From: Unio delphinus
Lineage: Eukaryota; Mollusca; Bivalvia; Unionida; Unionidae
Reading direction: 5' to 3'
Length of the DNA: 64,000 nucleotides
Assembly: GCA_029339505.1 (NCBI GenBank)
Contig: JAQISU010000233.1
Span: forward strand, 3,582,001 to 3,646,000
Below are positions 19,376 to 32,025 of the stretch, piece by piece. The translations under genes were made by a program, and so were the position numbers. Positions within the stretch are counted from its first letter, which is position 1, and each line of letters begins with the position of its first letter. The notes beneath the pieces were generated by a model, which was not told the origin of the DNA, did no database searches, and saw only the letters and a list, made by a program, of their open reading frames with translations.

Positions 19376-20386
19376 AAGACGACAAGCTTTGTTAAATTTA
19401 AGAAATATGATTTATTTCCCTAGAATAGAAAGTGAAAATGTTTAGAAAAAAAAGTTACGATATTGCAAATTAAATCCCAAATTAATCAAAGAATTACAGA
19501 CACTAGTCCTAATACTTTAAAGTCCTGAATTAAACTCAGCACAAGAACAGAGAAATAAAATAACTGATGCAACAATTCATGTAAAAAGGTGATGTTTTTC
19601 TTTGAAAAGATACAATCGTTGAGAAGACTCTTCAAAAGGAAATATCACTCTTTCCTAGGAAAGGTGATTTTCATGATGAAAGAGGAATCATGCAAACAAG
19701 TTTTTTGATTACAGCAAACCAGACTTCACATCTTGTTTTTCCCAAACTGACCTCTCCCATTTAAACATGAAGTTAGCAGTGACTTGTTTGGAGCAAGAAT
19801 GGTCATTTTTGCTGCAATGGGCACAACTCACATTTCACAGTTTTCTCAATTACATTTTAACAGACATTTTGATATTTACTCATATAAGTATGACCTTTCC
19901 ATGAAATAATTCACTTCCTTTTTTTCTCCAAACTTTGTGTCTTATTTGTACCACATATTGTGACGTTTTTCTATCATCCCACCCACCTCTTTAGTGTTTT
20001 CAAAGTAGTATTTGATAGAACAAGACCAGTTATTAATTTAAAAGATAGTTCAAACCTTTTCAACAATAAAATATCTCATTGCTAAAGTCTAATTCCCATA
20101 TTATCTGCTTTTCTGACTGTGTGACAGTGAGAGAGCACTTGTACATTTTCAATCATTACCATCTCGTGTAGGGGCATGAAACTGTTTCTTCATAACAACA
20201 ACTGTTGCACTGAAAGTACACAGAGAACACCCAGTACCACCTAAAAACTTTAAATTAAGTCCATTTTCTTCCGTGCTGTTACCACAATAATGACAAAATA
20301 AGTTCAATTTAGTGTCTAATAAATAATGATGAAAGGGAGATAAACATTTTAAGGGCAGTGGTTATGAATTAATGAGTTACTTCCCT

Positions 20387-20392
<6 letters not shown>
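19376..20392. other. Non-coding spacer, nothing recognised
   Basis: No supported frame or RNA gene. Confidence 0.5.

Positions 20393-20447
<55 letters not shown>
20393..20447. repeat. (GA)n microsatellite
   Basis: A pure GA run; 2 bp longer in unit 2. Confidence 0.97.
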
Positions 20448-20449
<2 letters not shown>

Positions 20450-21221
20450 TGTTCATCTGCCACCGTATCATTCCTTTCCAAGCAAGTTTTGATAAATTAT
20501 CCGTGACAATTGAATATAACAGCACATATGGAAATTGGCATCCTAAATAACCAAGATCCATCTTCACTTTCTACAACTATAAACATGCAGGACATCCATT
20601 AGTATAATAAACATCAGCTCAATGAAACTTATTTGTAATTTTGGTATAAAATTATAAAAATGCTGCTATGTGAACACATAAAGCAAGTCAGAAACTGTGA
20701 AGATTGACTTACTTTGGGCTGATGCATGATAGCGTGACACAATGGCAAGATGAGTAAATAAATGTGATTTAATATAAGCTGACACAACAATTCAAATGAT
20801 AGGCGAGCGCTAAAGAAATAACCTCATGTGGAACTTATGCATACAGATAGATCACCCATGATATGAACAACAACAGAACCAGAACTGGATAAAAAATAGT
20901 GCAGACCCTGTTGGATTTGGTTATGTAGAAAATATGCTACAGAAAATGTGGTCTTCATGGAGGGGTTGTAAGTAATGAAGTTTTAATATAACTACCCCTG
21001 GGGCAGAGGCTTTAGATACTGAGGTAGGCGTTTGGTACAACTTTATGAGAAAATTTAATTATATTGATTGAAATTAGTGATATCATGTAATGTTTCTGAA
21101 TGAGGTTGAATACTTTGATACTGTGTGCATCAGAATAGTTGATTTGCATGCACTTCAAAGACATTGATAACTTCCACAAATCAGTAAACATCAACAATAC
21201 AAATAGGAGCACAATTTGTAT
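20448..21221. other. Non-coding spacer, nothing recognised
   Basis: No coding or RNA signal was recognised. Confidence 0.5.
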
Positions 21222-21525
21222 TTGTTTGTGATTTGGATTTTTAATAATTTTTCAGTCCCATTGCTACAATGTCTACCGTGTGGCAGATTATAGTGTTGTC
21301 TCGCACTGGGTCATCATGCCGCAGACATGAAGCATGATGTCCCACTCAGTCACATTATCCTGACACTAAGCCAACCAGGCCTAACACTAACCTCTTACTG
21401 TTAAACGCCAGGCAAGGCAGCTGTTAGTACCATTTTTGTAAGTCTTTGGTATGACTCGGCAGGTGATCGAACCCACAACCTCTGCATCCAAAGCAGACGC
21501 TCTAACCACTTGACCACCAGAGTGG
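21222..21525 (-). mobile_element. tRNA-derived SINE
   Basis: On the minus strand the head has box A TGGTCAAGTGG (21506-21516) and box B GGTTCGATCACC (21462-21473), with a tRNA-like anticodon arm TCTGC...GCAGA between them. A body containing GTTGGCTTAGTGTCAGGATAA follows, with a tail ending ATCCAAATCACAAAC. A relative with the same body blocks lies at 29146-29340. It is not a functional tRNA gene because the acceptor stem is not closed. Confidence 0.8.
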
Positions 21526-21789
21526 TCAATTTGCATTTGTCAAGGTTGGCACCAAAGTTGCATCCTACAAAATTATAGCTGTTCAAGAGCAGAGTTCTTT
21601 AACAGATGCGGCATGAATTACAATATATTATTGACTTTCTGCAAGACAATACACTTTCCATTGTCGTTTTAGAAACAAAAGGACTCAAGAGATCGCTGTT
21701 TTTTGTGCATTCCATGTTTTTAATATTGACATGTATTTTACATAAGGCTTTATCAGCATGAACGGCATTTTGGGGGTGGCAAATGGGGT

Positions 21790-21874
21790 ATGTGTGTGTG
21801 TGTGTGTGTGCACACGTGTGCATGCACATGTCCATGCGTGTGTGCATGCATGCATATATGTATGTATGTATATA
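21790..21874. repeat. TG-rich / TGCA / TATG microsatellite
   Basis: A (TG)n run grades into GTGCATGCA and TATGTATG strings. It is 2 bp shorter in unit 2. Confidence 0.9.
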
Positions 21875-22214
21875 TTAATAACATTTGAATAAAAATTAAA
21901 GGAAGGTTAAGTTACCATTAGGGAATGTTTTAAATGGCTACTCACTAAAAAAGGTGTAATATTGAATATTGTATTTGCAGCTATTGATATATATATCAAC
22001 AACTTTTGGCCCATATTTACGTGAGCTGCTCACAATTCATTTAGTTGTACAAATCAAAACTTCAATATTTCCTTATACACAGAATCTGGAGTTACTTGGG
22101 GTTATACAGTTTAATGTGGGCAGTTGCTCAGGAAATGGACACATGAAATGGAAAAGGACACAACCACCCATCCTTGAGTCTCCTGCTACCTTGCAGGTTG
22201 GCCTTAATTAGCAA
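21875..22214. other. Spacer before the RTE-like LINE
   Basis: No gene was recognised; the lower part may include diverged LINE sequence. Confidence 0.4.
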
Positions 22215-24016
22215 AAAACAAATGGAGTTAACCCTACATGAAAATCCAGAGTTGTTGCCCTTCTTGAGAGGGATGGGCTTCAAGATGAAGATGGAAAATG
22301 CCTTACAGAAGCAAGTGACATTGCAGAAAGATAGACTGAGTATTCTAAAGAAATTTACAACTATCAATCCACAGGAGATCCATAGATAGTTGAAGTTCCA
22401 AACTCCACAAATGATAATGATTTTCCCATTCTCAAAGAAGAGGTGGAATCAGCAATAAGAGTATTGAAGAATGGGAACACAGCTTGAGTAGACAACATCC
22501 TAGCTGAATTTATGATAATGAGGGAGGGGGAATCAGTGATAGAGCTACTAAAAGAAATCTGTAACAAGATCTGGCAAACAAGGTGAATGGCCAACTCAGT
22601 GGACCAAGTCACTGATAATAACAATCCCCCTATAAAGACAATCTGCAGCTGTGCCAAAATTACAGAACTATATCACTTTGATCAGCCATGCTAGTAAAGT
22701 GATCCTGGAGATCATATTGAACAAACTGAAACCACAGGCTGAAGAAATAATCACTGAAGAATAGGCATGGTTACGGAGTGGAAGAAGCACAACAGAACAA
22801 ATATTCAATCTCAGGGTTCCTTGTGAAAAGTAGTAGTGACATCAACAAGACATCTATCATGTGTTCATAGATTTCAAAAAGGCCTTTGTCAGTCTGTGGC
22901 ATGAGGCATTGTGGGCAATAGTGAAGAAGTACAACATGGGTCAAAAGTTCATCAATACCATCAAACAAGGCTACTAGTGCTGTAATTGCTCAAGGGGACT
23001 GGTTCCAGACAACAGTCAGAATACATCAACGCTGTCTCCTGTCACCCATGCTTATCAACATCTACAGAGAGTGCATCATGAGCAAAGAACAGGAAAACCA
23101 CTGTGGGACAGTCAGCATTGGAGGGCGTAACATCACCAACCTCTGTTTTGCAGATGACATTGATGGTCTGGCAGGCAGTGAAGATGAGGTTGTCACCTTA
23201 GTGAAGAACCTGGATGAAATATCTTCCAGATTTAACATGGAGTTAAGCACTGAGAAGACAAAGCTGATGATAACTATTGCCATACAAATCTGAGCCAAGA
23301 TTAAAGTCAGAGGACAGGAACTAGAAACAATGAGCAAATTCAAATATATTGGTTCAATAATCACTGTAGAGGGATCAAGAGCAGAAATGTCACGAGCAGC
23401 ACAAACAATGGCAGTTATGTCAAAGCATTTGGAGAGACAAGAATATCTGTTTGAAAACTAAAATCAGACTATTGAGAGCACTAGTCATCTCAGTCTTTCT
23501 GTATTCATGAGAGGCCTGGACCCTGACAGCAGAATTACAACGAAGAATCCAGACACTTGAAATGAAATGCTACAGAACCATCCTTGGTATCTCTTACATG
23601 GACCTTCCATCAGAAATGAAGAAGTGTGTAACACCATCAGGCACAGAATAGGCTATTATGAAGACCTCCTCGATACTGTCTAAAAGAGAAAGCTGAAATG
23701 GTATGACCATGTCACTAGAGCCAACAGTCTATCCACACCTGTACTGCAGCACAGCGTCCAGGATAGCAGAAAGAGAGGTAGACAGAAAAAAAGTGGACTG
23801 ACAACATCACAGAATGGACCAGAAAAAGTTTTGCAGAGACAAAGGCACTGGCACATGAGACAAGTGGAGGAACTGGTCAGATGTTCAGCAGAACAGCACC
23901 TCGATGACCATATACCAGGTCCAGAGACTGATGATGAAGAAGAAGAAGAAGAAGAAGAAGAAGAAGATGATGATGACGATGACGATGACGATGACAATGA
24001 TGACAACAATGATGAT
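22215..24016 (+). mobile_element. Old RTE/BovB-like LINE, 5'-truncated
   Basis: Plus-strand remnants of linker, RT and C-terminal region end in a trinucleotide tail (GAA)n(GAT/GAC)n at 23935-24016, the kind of simple tail that closes many RTE elements. It is much more decayed than LINEs A-E. Confidence 0.75.
22270..23935 (+). pseudogene. RTE-like RT pseudogene
   Basis: Across several frames one can read KCLTEASDIAE and EEVESAIRVLKNGNTA (RT entry). YRTISLISHASKVILEI, SGRSTTEQIFNLR and VFIDFKKAF (RT core) follow. Next come SIGGRNITNLCFADDIDGLAG with the catalytic FADD near 23146-23160, and EKTKLMI. C-terminal pieces resemble the LTAELQRRIQTLEMKCYRT block of RTE proteins. Many stops and frameshifts show long inactivity. 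It ends about 550 bp upstream of CDC5L exon 1. Confidence 0.8.
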
Positions 24017-24029
24017 AAAGTTTAATTTA

Positions 24030-24485
24030 TTAAGGGTCAGATAGTGAAAAGTGATCAGTTTTAATTCCAGGGATTTAAAAAAGTGAAACATTTCATTTTA
24101 TGGTCTGTGGATTTCTTAAGTAAATAAATATATAAATAAATGATGAACTAGTGAAATAAAGACAGTCGTTTATATTTCCGTGGTTCGTCGTGCTTGAATT
24201 GCATTCGCTTCCAGTTATTGCTTGATTCTCGGGGATCAGCATTTCTTAGTATACACATCTCGCGTGAGTAAACGCGACTTATCTAGTCTGGTACCCGTAA
24301 CTCACCAAGAAGCTTTTCTCGATTACGAATGGACAGAAGGAGTGTGATAACAGTCAGAGTATCAGACTATGTTTGCTCTTTTGCTGGGTACACATCGGGA
24401 TACTTTCATAGTTATAAGTTGCTTGTATTTAAATAATAATTATATTTGAGAGTAACCTTTGGGACATTCTCATCATCACATCAAG
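24030..24485 (+). promoter_or_regulatory. CDC5L: Putative CDC5L promoter and 5' UTR
   Basis: This is the interval between the RTE tail and the CDC5L start codon. It is locally richer in CpG than its surroundings (for example around 24180-24330, with CTCGCGTGAGTAAACGCGAC). No clear TATA box sits at a fitting distance. The start codon is preceded by CATCAAG. The transcription start cannot be fixed from sequence. Confidence 0.4.
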
Positions 24486-24530
24486 ATGCCGCGGATTATG
24501 ATCAAGGGAGGTGTTTGGAGAAACACCGAG
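24486..24530 (+). CDS. CDC5L: CDC5L exon 1 (codons 1-15), unit 1
   Basis: CDC5L is a Myb-domain core protein of the PRP19/NineTeen complex, needed for catalytic activation of the spliceosome in the nucleus. Exon 1 encodes MPRIMIKGGVWRNTE and is followed by the donor GTAAGA. It opens Myb repeat 1 (Trp11). Joined to exons 2 and 3 it gives 103 codons plus two bases, collinear with the animal CDC5L N-terminus, which is among the most conserved known. The full protein is about 800 residues, so only the DNA/RNA-binding Myb pair is here. Intron 1 is 3521 bp. No exon 4 is found before the LINE junction at 32026, so unit 1 alone cannot encode the whole protein. Confidence 0.95.
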
Positions 24531-25158
24531 GTAAGAAACCTTCGAAATCAGTGAGCTCTGCTCCCCAACCTCTCGTAATCATCAAAATTCGCAAAATGTG
24601 ATAAATAAGAAAGTTTTCTTTCATTGGGAAAAAAGAGTATTATTATGTACAAACTACTATCAACATATTGAGTAGGAAATATTCAAGATCAGCCAGGTTG
24701 TCGAAATTATGTTGATGTGATTTAACCTGACTTGAAGTTGAATATTTTCGATTATACTCTAGTCCTAAGACGTATCTCATGTTATTTATGTTTTAGTGCT
24801 ACGTCTTACTTCCCAAATAACGACTTTGTATAGCTTGTTCCGATGTCAGTTGACATCAGAACGTGTGGTCGAAATTTCAGAAATATTCCACACACTTGGC
24901 AGTCAATATCGACACTAATGCACAAATTGATATTTAATTAATATACTTCCTTTATCGGTACTCTTGGAATCAAGATCTGACACTACCAAATGGACACATT
25001 TTCATATTCTATTGACATACATTTGAGTTTGTAGAAATACGATTGTAGTCGAGGTTAGATCAACAAATTGTTCACCACCTTTTGTATATATATTTTGACT
25101 GGTGGCCAAGACTAAGTATAATCCACTGCATTAAATCGTTTAGAACATCCGCTTTTTC

Positions 25159-25161
<3 letters not shown>

Positions 25162-25198
<37 letters not shown>
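25162..25198. repeat. (CA)n microsatellite, CDC5L intron 1
   Basis: A pure AC/CA run; 8 bp longer in unit 2. Confidence 0.97.
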
Positions 25199-25199
<1 letters not shown>

Positions 25200-25621
25200 T
25201 CATACATATGTCTGTTATAATTTTACACCATAACTTATAACATGTGAATAATGTTGAAACTAAAATAATATTTTCTTCTTCCCTTGTGCCTTACTGCATT
25301 GACAAGTGTTACACAGCAATTTACATATCAATTATTGTTGCAAGAGCATATATCGCAACTTCCCATATACTTTGCATAACTTTGTTTCTAATATGGAGAA
25401 AGGAAAAGGCTGAATCCATTCATTTGGAAGACTGGTTAATTTTGTTATACATGTATTAATTAATGCTGCCTGGCAACTCCAGTTTATGCAGGCATTTTTT
25501 CCCAGAATTTATGTTATAAAATAGCCCCATTGAAAGTTAGTACAGCTTTATTTCCTGAATTTTGTTTATTCATATCTTGCATATCAATAACATCTAAACC
25601 CTAATTTTACTTTTATTAGTA

Positions 25622-25720
25622 CAGTAGTCCCCCTCTTATATGGCCACCCCTGCTGCACTGGGAAAGTGGTCTTATAAGGCGGGTGGCCGTTCCGGGGGGG
25701 GGGGTAAATTTATTATGAGA
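25622..25720 (+). mobile_element. Possible pogo/Tigger-like DNA transposon end
   Basis: CAGTAGTCCCCCTCTTATA directly after a TA resembles Tigger/pogo terminal repeats and TA target choice. A partial inner inverted pair (GGCCACCCC / GGGTGGCC) follows, then a G run. A related string, GGCCGTAAGAAGCGGGTGACC, at 26840s may belong to the other end. No transposase is seen. Confidence 0.35.
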
Positions 25721-25814
25721 AGTACATGTATATGTAGTAAGAAAGCTACATACTTCAATACATGTAATATCTTCATCTAAATGAAACATTATTCATTAAA
25801 AGGTTCTTTTTGGC

Positions 25815-25919
25815 ATAATAACAAATTCATTTCAACTGAATATACGTTACTATTTTTTCTTTATTTTTGTTATAATAACAAATTCATTTCAACTGAATAT
25901 ACGTTACTATTTTTTCTTT
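25815..25919 (+). repeat. Direct repeat, two copies of ~48 bp, period 57
   Basis: ATAATAACAAATTCATTTCA and the following bases to ACTATTTTTTCTTT occur at 25815 and 25872 without change. Confidence 0.95.
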
Positions 25920-27300
25920 CTTGGCGTAAGGGTGATATGCCAGCGGGTATTGTTGTCATGCACATTGCAAATGGATTCAAAAACGTAATTTACATCTTGG
26001 TACATACATAATAATTAGGTTTCCATTTGCTCCATTTTCCTACTGCTGCTGAATAACTTTTTTTTATCAGTTATGACTTTGGTTATTCAAATTATTTCAA
26101 CATAAACTAGTTTTTTCATGTCTTTTCTACATAAATTTGTTTGGCATCCCCCCCCCCCCCCCCCGATGTCATCAAGTAGAATAACCGACATTCTTCTAAA
26201 AAAATTATCCATTAATGTGATGATGTTTTAATGTTTGCTAATGATTTATTCGGTTATTGCTGACTGTATGCGATTTAATTATGCAGACAAAACTTGTGTC
26301 ATGTGTATGAAATACAGTCTTTGTAAAGGAAGCCATAATGTGTGGTCACATGATTTTTCCGGTCTTTGTCTGTTACCCTGTTGTTTTTTTTAAGGTTCTC
26401 TGTGTGTGCCAATGTACAAAATCTATTTTTAGCCTATGCTGACCCTGTTATGATTGTAACACTTACGTCTGGTTATAATCATCAAAGAGAAGAACTCGAC
26501 ATAGGTGTTGAACCCCAAACTCTATCATAACATTATTGAGCCCATTTCCTGTAAACATCGACTTTTATAGATAATGACATACTATAAATCTTTAGTTGAC
26601 ACATTTAACGGTGACTTGACACTCTGAGACATGTATCTACGATAGAGATAATCAAAATTGCTGACCTTACATCAAGATTTGAATTAATTATTGGTTCTGG
26701 ATAAATTTGAAGAAATAAAAGTGGCCGTTCATGAAGAGGACATTTTTCATTTTTTGTACTAAAATGCTGGTCGCGTTAGAGACGTGGTTGCTCTTGAGGG
26801 GTACTTTTGAATACAAACTCGTCGGTGCCAAGGGATTCTGGCCGTAAGAAGCGGGTGACCACTGGTCAGGGGGTCCATTCAAGAAAAGGGCTACTCTACC
26901 AGAAAATGTCTTGTGCTTTTCAGTACTTGTAAGTGCATTTAGTCATAAGTCATTGTCCAATTTGGACCAAATTGCATGTACCTTTCTAAAGCCAGAAAAG
27001 TGTCAAGTCATAGTAAATTGAAAACAGTATCTTGAAACTAATGCTTATCAGGCTGTTGGGGATGAAATATTATTAAAAGTATATCAAGACAACCAAAACT
27101 ATTCAGTTTGTTTCACCAAATTCGTTAACATACATCAACAGGGTTTGTACACTCTTTGAAGGTCTTTGAGAGTTTGGGAAAAATGAGGTAGCATTTTCAA
27201 GGCCTTGAAAGTTTGGGAAAATCAAGCATATTATCCTGAGGTCTTTAAAAGTCTTTGAAAATTGAAGTAAACCCCAATTTTTTAAATTTCTTTACAGAAT

Positions 27301-27598
27301 CACAAATAAAATTATCCGAGGTTGTTCAATTTGGATGTAATCTAGTTATCCTGGTTTCTTTCTTTTGATGACCCATTCAGTTTAATTGCCGCCACAAAAA
27401 CAAAAGAGGCTTTGTTTGACCATCCAAAGTTGGCCTCGGTGGTGACTTCAATCGCACATGCACTCTTCATCAAAGCAAGACGGCTACACACTTCATCAAA
27501 GGAAGTCACAAATAAAATTGCCTAAGGTCGTTAGCTTCAGATGTAGCTGGTTTTCCTGGCTTCTTTCTTTTGATGATTCGTTCAATTTGATTGGACGA
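27301..27598 (+). repeat. Diverged direct repeat, period 206
   Basis: Segments starting CACAAATAAAATT at 27301 and 27507 share the blocks TTCCTGG/ATCCTGG..TTCTTTCTTTTGATGA and TTCA.TTT.ATTG. A preceding stretch (27140-27295) is rich in CTTTGAAGGTCTTTGA-type strings. No coding signal. Confidence 0.75.
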
Positions 27599-27988
27599 AT
27601 ATAAAAAAAACACTCATTCAGGATGCACCATTTAGTCATGATCCTTGTTTTTCATCTTTTTCACAAGGAAGTTGAATCTGTGGTGCATAAACTCTACCCC
27701 AGATGATAAAGATAAAAGATTATTATTGTTGTTTTATAGATTGACTTGCTGAAGAGAGTGCACTTGTTAACAAAGGAGCACAAGATGGCACTTTTATTGA
27801 CTTATAGGATAGTCTTACTGATTGAGTTTACCATTGGTACCACTTGAGAGCAATAGGTATAAAACAGTATAAAACATGAAAATCCACTTTTGTGACCACA
27901 TTAGAACATGATAACAAACATTTTAGTTTTTCCTGCTGATGTGAATTCTTTGTCAGTAGACAATTTATAGGATCTTCCAGCCTTGTAG

Positions 27989-28192
<204 letters not shown>

Positions 28193-28970
28193 TAGTGTTT
28201 GGTTCAACAAATTTTTAATTGTTCAATGCCTTTTTTTGTGTGCCCACTTTGGTGTAAGTTTGACATAACCATCACTTTGGCATCCATGCGCATATTTTGG
28301 CATTCATTCATTCACAACCTATATGAAATTAGATTTTTTCAGTACCATTTCATCCCACTTTCTTCAAATCTGGATTATTGCTTTGATATGTATATTTAAA
28401 TGCTCTCAATATTGAAGCTTGGAGACAGGCGTTCAATGTATGTTGAATATAAAAGGTTCAGAGTTTCTTTTTAACCCCGAATGCGACAGAACCAGTCTGT
28501 CAGAAAGGTGTGAAAATCTGCTTGGGACTTGATGTTTTATATAAATAGTATTGGGACCCTTGATGTGACTGTGCTACATTCCTGAGAACTATCTTTAGGG
28601 TTTCAGCATTGATTGTATTATTCACATGTTAATGGAAAAAAGCATTTATGTCATATAAAGCAGTTCATCACAATGCTCATGCAAATGAAGAATTAAACTC
28701 TTTGCAGTTAAAATTTGATCTTTCATGTTGTGAAAAACTATATCTTTTGTCATAATATCAGTGAAATATATTTTTTAATTCATTTTTTGTAATGAATGTC
28801 CGTTTTTTTTTTTTAGTTAACATTGCATAGTCTGACTGTCATTTGAAATATGTGACTAGGCTTCCAGTTGATAAAATAAAGTACAATTGTTTGAGTGGTG
28901 TGTGTGTGTCTTTGTATTTTTAATGTAACTGCAACTATTTGAGTCATATCACTATGTTGTCAGCAGTTTA

Positions 28971-29145
28971 GAGTAATGTCTAGCACTGGAACATCATGTC
29001 CCACCAAATCATGGTATCCAGTCTGTCCAGTCCTAATGCTGAGTGACCAGCTGCTAGTACCATTTTTATAAGCATGTGGTGTGATTCAGGCAGAATTTGG
29101 ATCTATATCACATCCAAGGTTGATATTCTAACAATTTCACTGTTC
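28971..29145 (-). mobile_element. SINE fragment, inverted
   Basis: The minus strand carries body blocks of the SINE at 21222-21525: AAAAATGGTACTA.CAGCTG, GGGACATGATGTTCCAGTGC. The tRNA-like head is poorly preserved. Confidence 0.6.
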
Positions 29146-29340
29146 CAGTGGCCAAGTGGTTAGAACACCACCATGGATGTGGGAGGTTGTGGGTTCAAAC
29201 CTCGGCCTTGTCACACAAAAAAATGGCACTCAGCATTAAGAGGTCAGTGTTAGAATTGGTTGGCCTGGTGTCAGGATAATGTGTCATGCTATATCTCTGA
29301 AAAATTGTTAAATCTACGTTAGAAATCCAAATCACACACT
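29146..29340 (+). mobile_element. tRNA-derived SINE, head-to-head with the previous one
   Basis: Box A TGGCCAAGTGG (29149-29159) and box B GGTTCAAACCTC (29192-29203) form the head. The body has AGAGGTCAGTGTTAGAATTG and GGCCTGGTGTCAGGATAATG, and it ends AAATCCAAATCACACAC. It lies in CDC5L intron 2. Confidence 0.75.
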
Positions 29341-30414
29341 CTAACCATGTAGGCCACCATAACGGTCTTGTTTGAAAGGTTAATTATATGTTGCATTTTT
29401 GGATTCATGCCTCCTAATGAGGGCTGATGATAGTTTTTAACCACTTGTTTAGGACATTGGTTTCAGAAAATTGACCTGCAGGGATTAGATATGTACATTT
29501 TATTCAATGAGAACTAAAAAGATATGTCCAGTCTGACATTTTTTTTCAAAGGTCTTCATTTTTCAGTTTTATATTGTAATTTTCTATACAGGATGTTATG
29601 TTGTACAGTATCATGTTGTATTTTCGTCGAGATATTCAGCATCCTGAATTTGCCAACTTTGTTCTTGAATGTCGCTACCTTACTTTAAAAAAAAAAAAAT
29701 GATGATTTTTCATAAAAGAAATAAACCCAAAGAAACTTTTGGTAGAAGTTGAAATCATACGAGAGTATTTTCAGACCTTTCAAGTCTTTTCTGTAATTTG
29801 TAACAAGTCCTGTTTCTGGCAAACAAATTGAGTGTTTATGTTCCTTTTCTGTCTTTATGTATGTCTGTATGGTTTTAAAATGTTGGACATTGATTGTAAG
29901 CTCATCCTGACTGCCATGAAATGATATTTGAAAAGGATCTTTCAGTAAGGTTGAAAAGAGGCAGAAGCAGTTTTGAGAAATATTTAAAGAATACACAGAG
30001 TAGTGTAATATAAATAGTGCTATATAACTGTGTATAGACATGTTTTGTAATGATTTTAAATGATTTTTTTTTTCATTCTTCTGGTTTCCATGTGGAGTTT
30101 TTCTTCACTGTGGTTCAATAAGATTATTAATTTTTATCCCTCTTATCTCTAATTTCCCTGTTTGGCAATGGGCATCTCAGTTTTCATCAACAAGAATAGG
30201 AATAAATTTAGAGAATGAATTGCCCCATTTGGCAGCTCTTTTGTTATTCCATGCCAGACATATTTGTTTTTCCATGATAAATGTATACAAACAAATGACC
30301 AGCAGATTAAAATGTACAGAACAGATATTGGTGGTGTTTGTTACATAAAAGTCCGGTGGAGAACACTGACTATTTATGCACATAATGTATTGCAAAATGG
30401 GCTGACACAAGTAA

Positions 30415-30630
<216 letters not shown>

Positions 30631-31608
30631 TGATGCAATTAATCAAACGTTTATAGATGAACAAAATATATCTTTATAATGAGCATGATAGGTTTTTAAA
30701 AAAAAAACAGTTGCCAGCATATGTTAAGTCGTTAAAGTACTGTACCTTCTTGCTTATGAGTCTGACTTCAAACTGCTCAGACCTCGATCTGCTGGGGTAT
30801 TATGTGATGGCAGATCTGGGTCGGTGCAGTTTGTTTGGATTAATCTGTAGAACCAACATCTTGACCCTGATCTGCAGGCACATTATGCTATGGCTGGTGA
30901 GGTTCTTTGGTGTTTGCAGTGTGGCTTGAATTAGAAGTGAGTATAGACAGTAAGTAGCCATGTTGGCAAGTAATAAGCCATGGCTATTTTGGCTCCCACC
31001 AAAGGAAACAGAGATCTGTTGAATAGTTGTCAAGCCACATTTATTTGCTTGTTTCAGACTGAGGTGAACAACCACTTGATTTATTAGAGAGAAACTTTAT
31101 TTCAGACACCCAAAGTTATGAACATAGCAGATTCATGCATAATGTAATACAAACCAAACTTGTTTCCAAAATAGACATTGGCTTCATCATGAAGTTCCAC
31201 CACAAATGTATCTGTTACTGTAATGCCTACTGTAATGATGCTATGCAATTGTTTTAAAGTAGTTGCAGTTGTGTAATGTTTCATGTAATTTTCACTTCAT
31301 ACTTTGCGATTGGCATTTATAGGTAAGATTTTTTTCCTGTTTGACATTGGTATATTTTGCACATATTTATTCTAGGTTTATAGAGGTGGAATTGATTATA
31401 TTTAAAGATTTATACAGTTGGAACTGAGTATATACTGAGGTTTTATGTTGGCGGAACAGCTTACTGCTCATACTGAGAGGTTTATAATAGATGGAGCTAC
31501 TCGTGGCTCATACTTAGGTTGTATTTGTATAACTGCTCACTGCTTATATTTGAAGGTTTATAATGGGTTGAAATGCTTATGCTTTTGTTTATGTAGGTGA
31601 AACTGCTT

Positions 31609-31810
31609 ATATTTAGAAATTTATATTAGTGGAACTGTACACTCATATTTGTATGTTTTATGTGGCTGGAGTTTCTTATATTTAGAGATTTGTATTAGTG
31701 GAACTGTAGACTCTCATATTTGTATGTTTTATGTGGCTGGAGTTTCTTATATTTAGAGATTTGTATTAGTGGAACTGTACACTCTCATACTTGTATGTTT
31801 TAAGTGGATG
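31609..31810 (+). repeat. ~71-bp tandem repeats in CDC5L intron 3
   Basis: Three copies (from about 31609, 31677 and 31748) hold TTAGAGATTTGTATTAGTGG, AACTGTA and TGTATGTTTTATGTGGCTGG. A looser pattern of GGTTTATA / GGAACTGCT strings extends over 31375-31935. Confidence 0.8.
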
Positions 31811-32025
31811 AAACTGCTCTCTGATCAAACTAGGAGGGTTGTACGAGTGGAACTGCTGACTGCTTATACATTGAGGTTTATATGTGTGAAACCACTCACT
31901 GCTCATACTTAGAGGTGCATATAAGTGGAACTGATGACACTAAATTTTTCCTTAGAACATTTCTCTAAGTTAAGAATATGCTGAAAGACATGTACAATAA
32001 CAAAATATGCAGTTTAATATTTTGA

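Noticed and set aside
21440..21525. A functional tRNA gene
   Set aside because: Boxes A and B are present but the acceptor stem does not close and SINE body follows; it is a SINE head.
22174..23293. Short plus and minus frames as separate small genes
   Set aside because: They are pieces of a heavily mutated RTE-like RT or its antisense.
23680..24025. Frames rich in Ser, or in Glu and Asp
   Set aside because: They are translations of the GAA/GAT simple-repeat tail of the RTE-like LINE.
30657..30929. 90-codon plus-strand frame after CDC5L exon 3 as exon 4
   Set aside because: It does not resemble the CDC5L region following the Myb repeats and lacks fitting splice sites.
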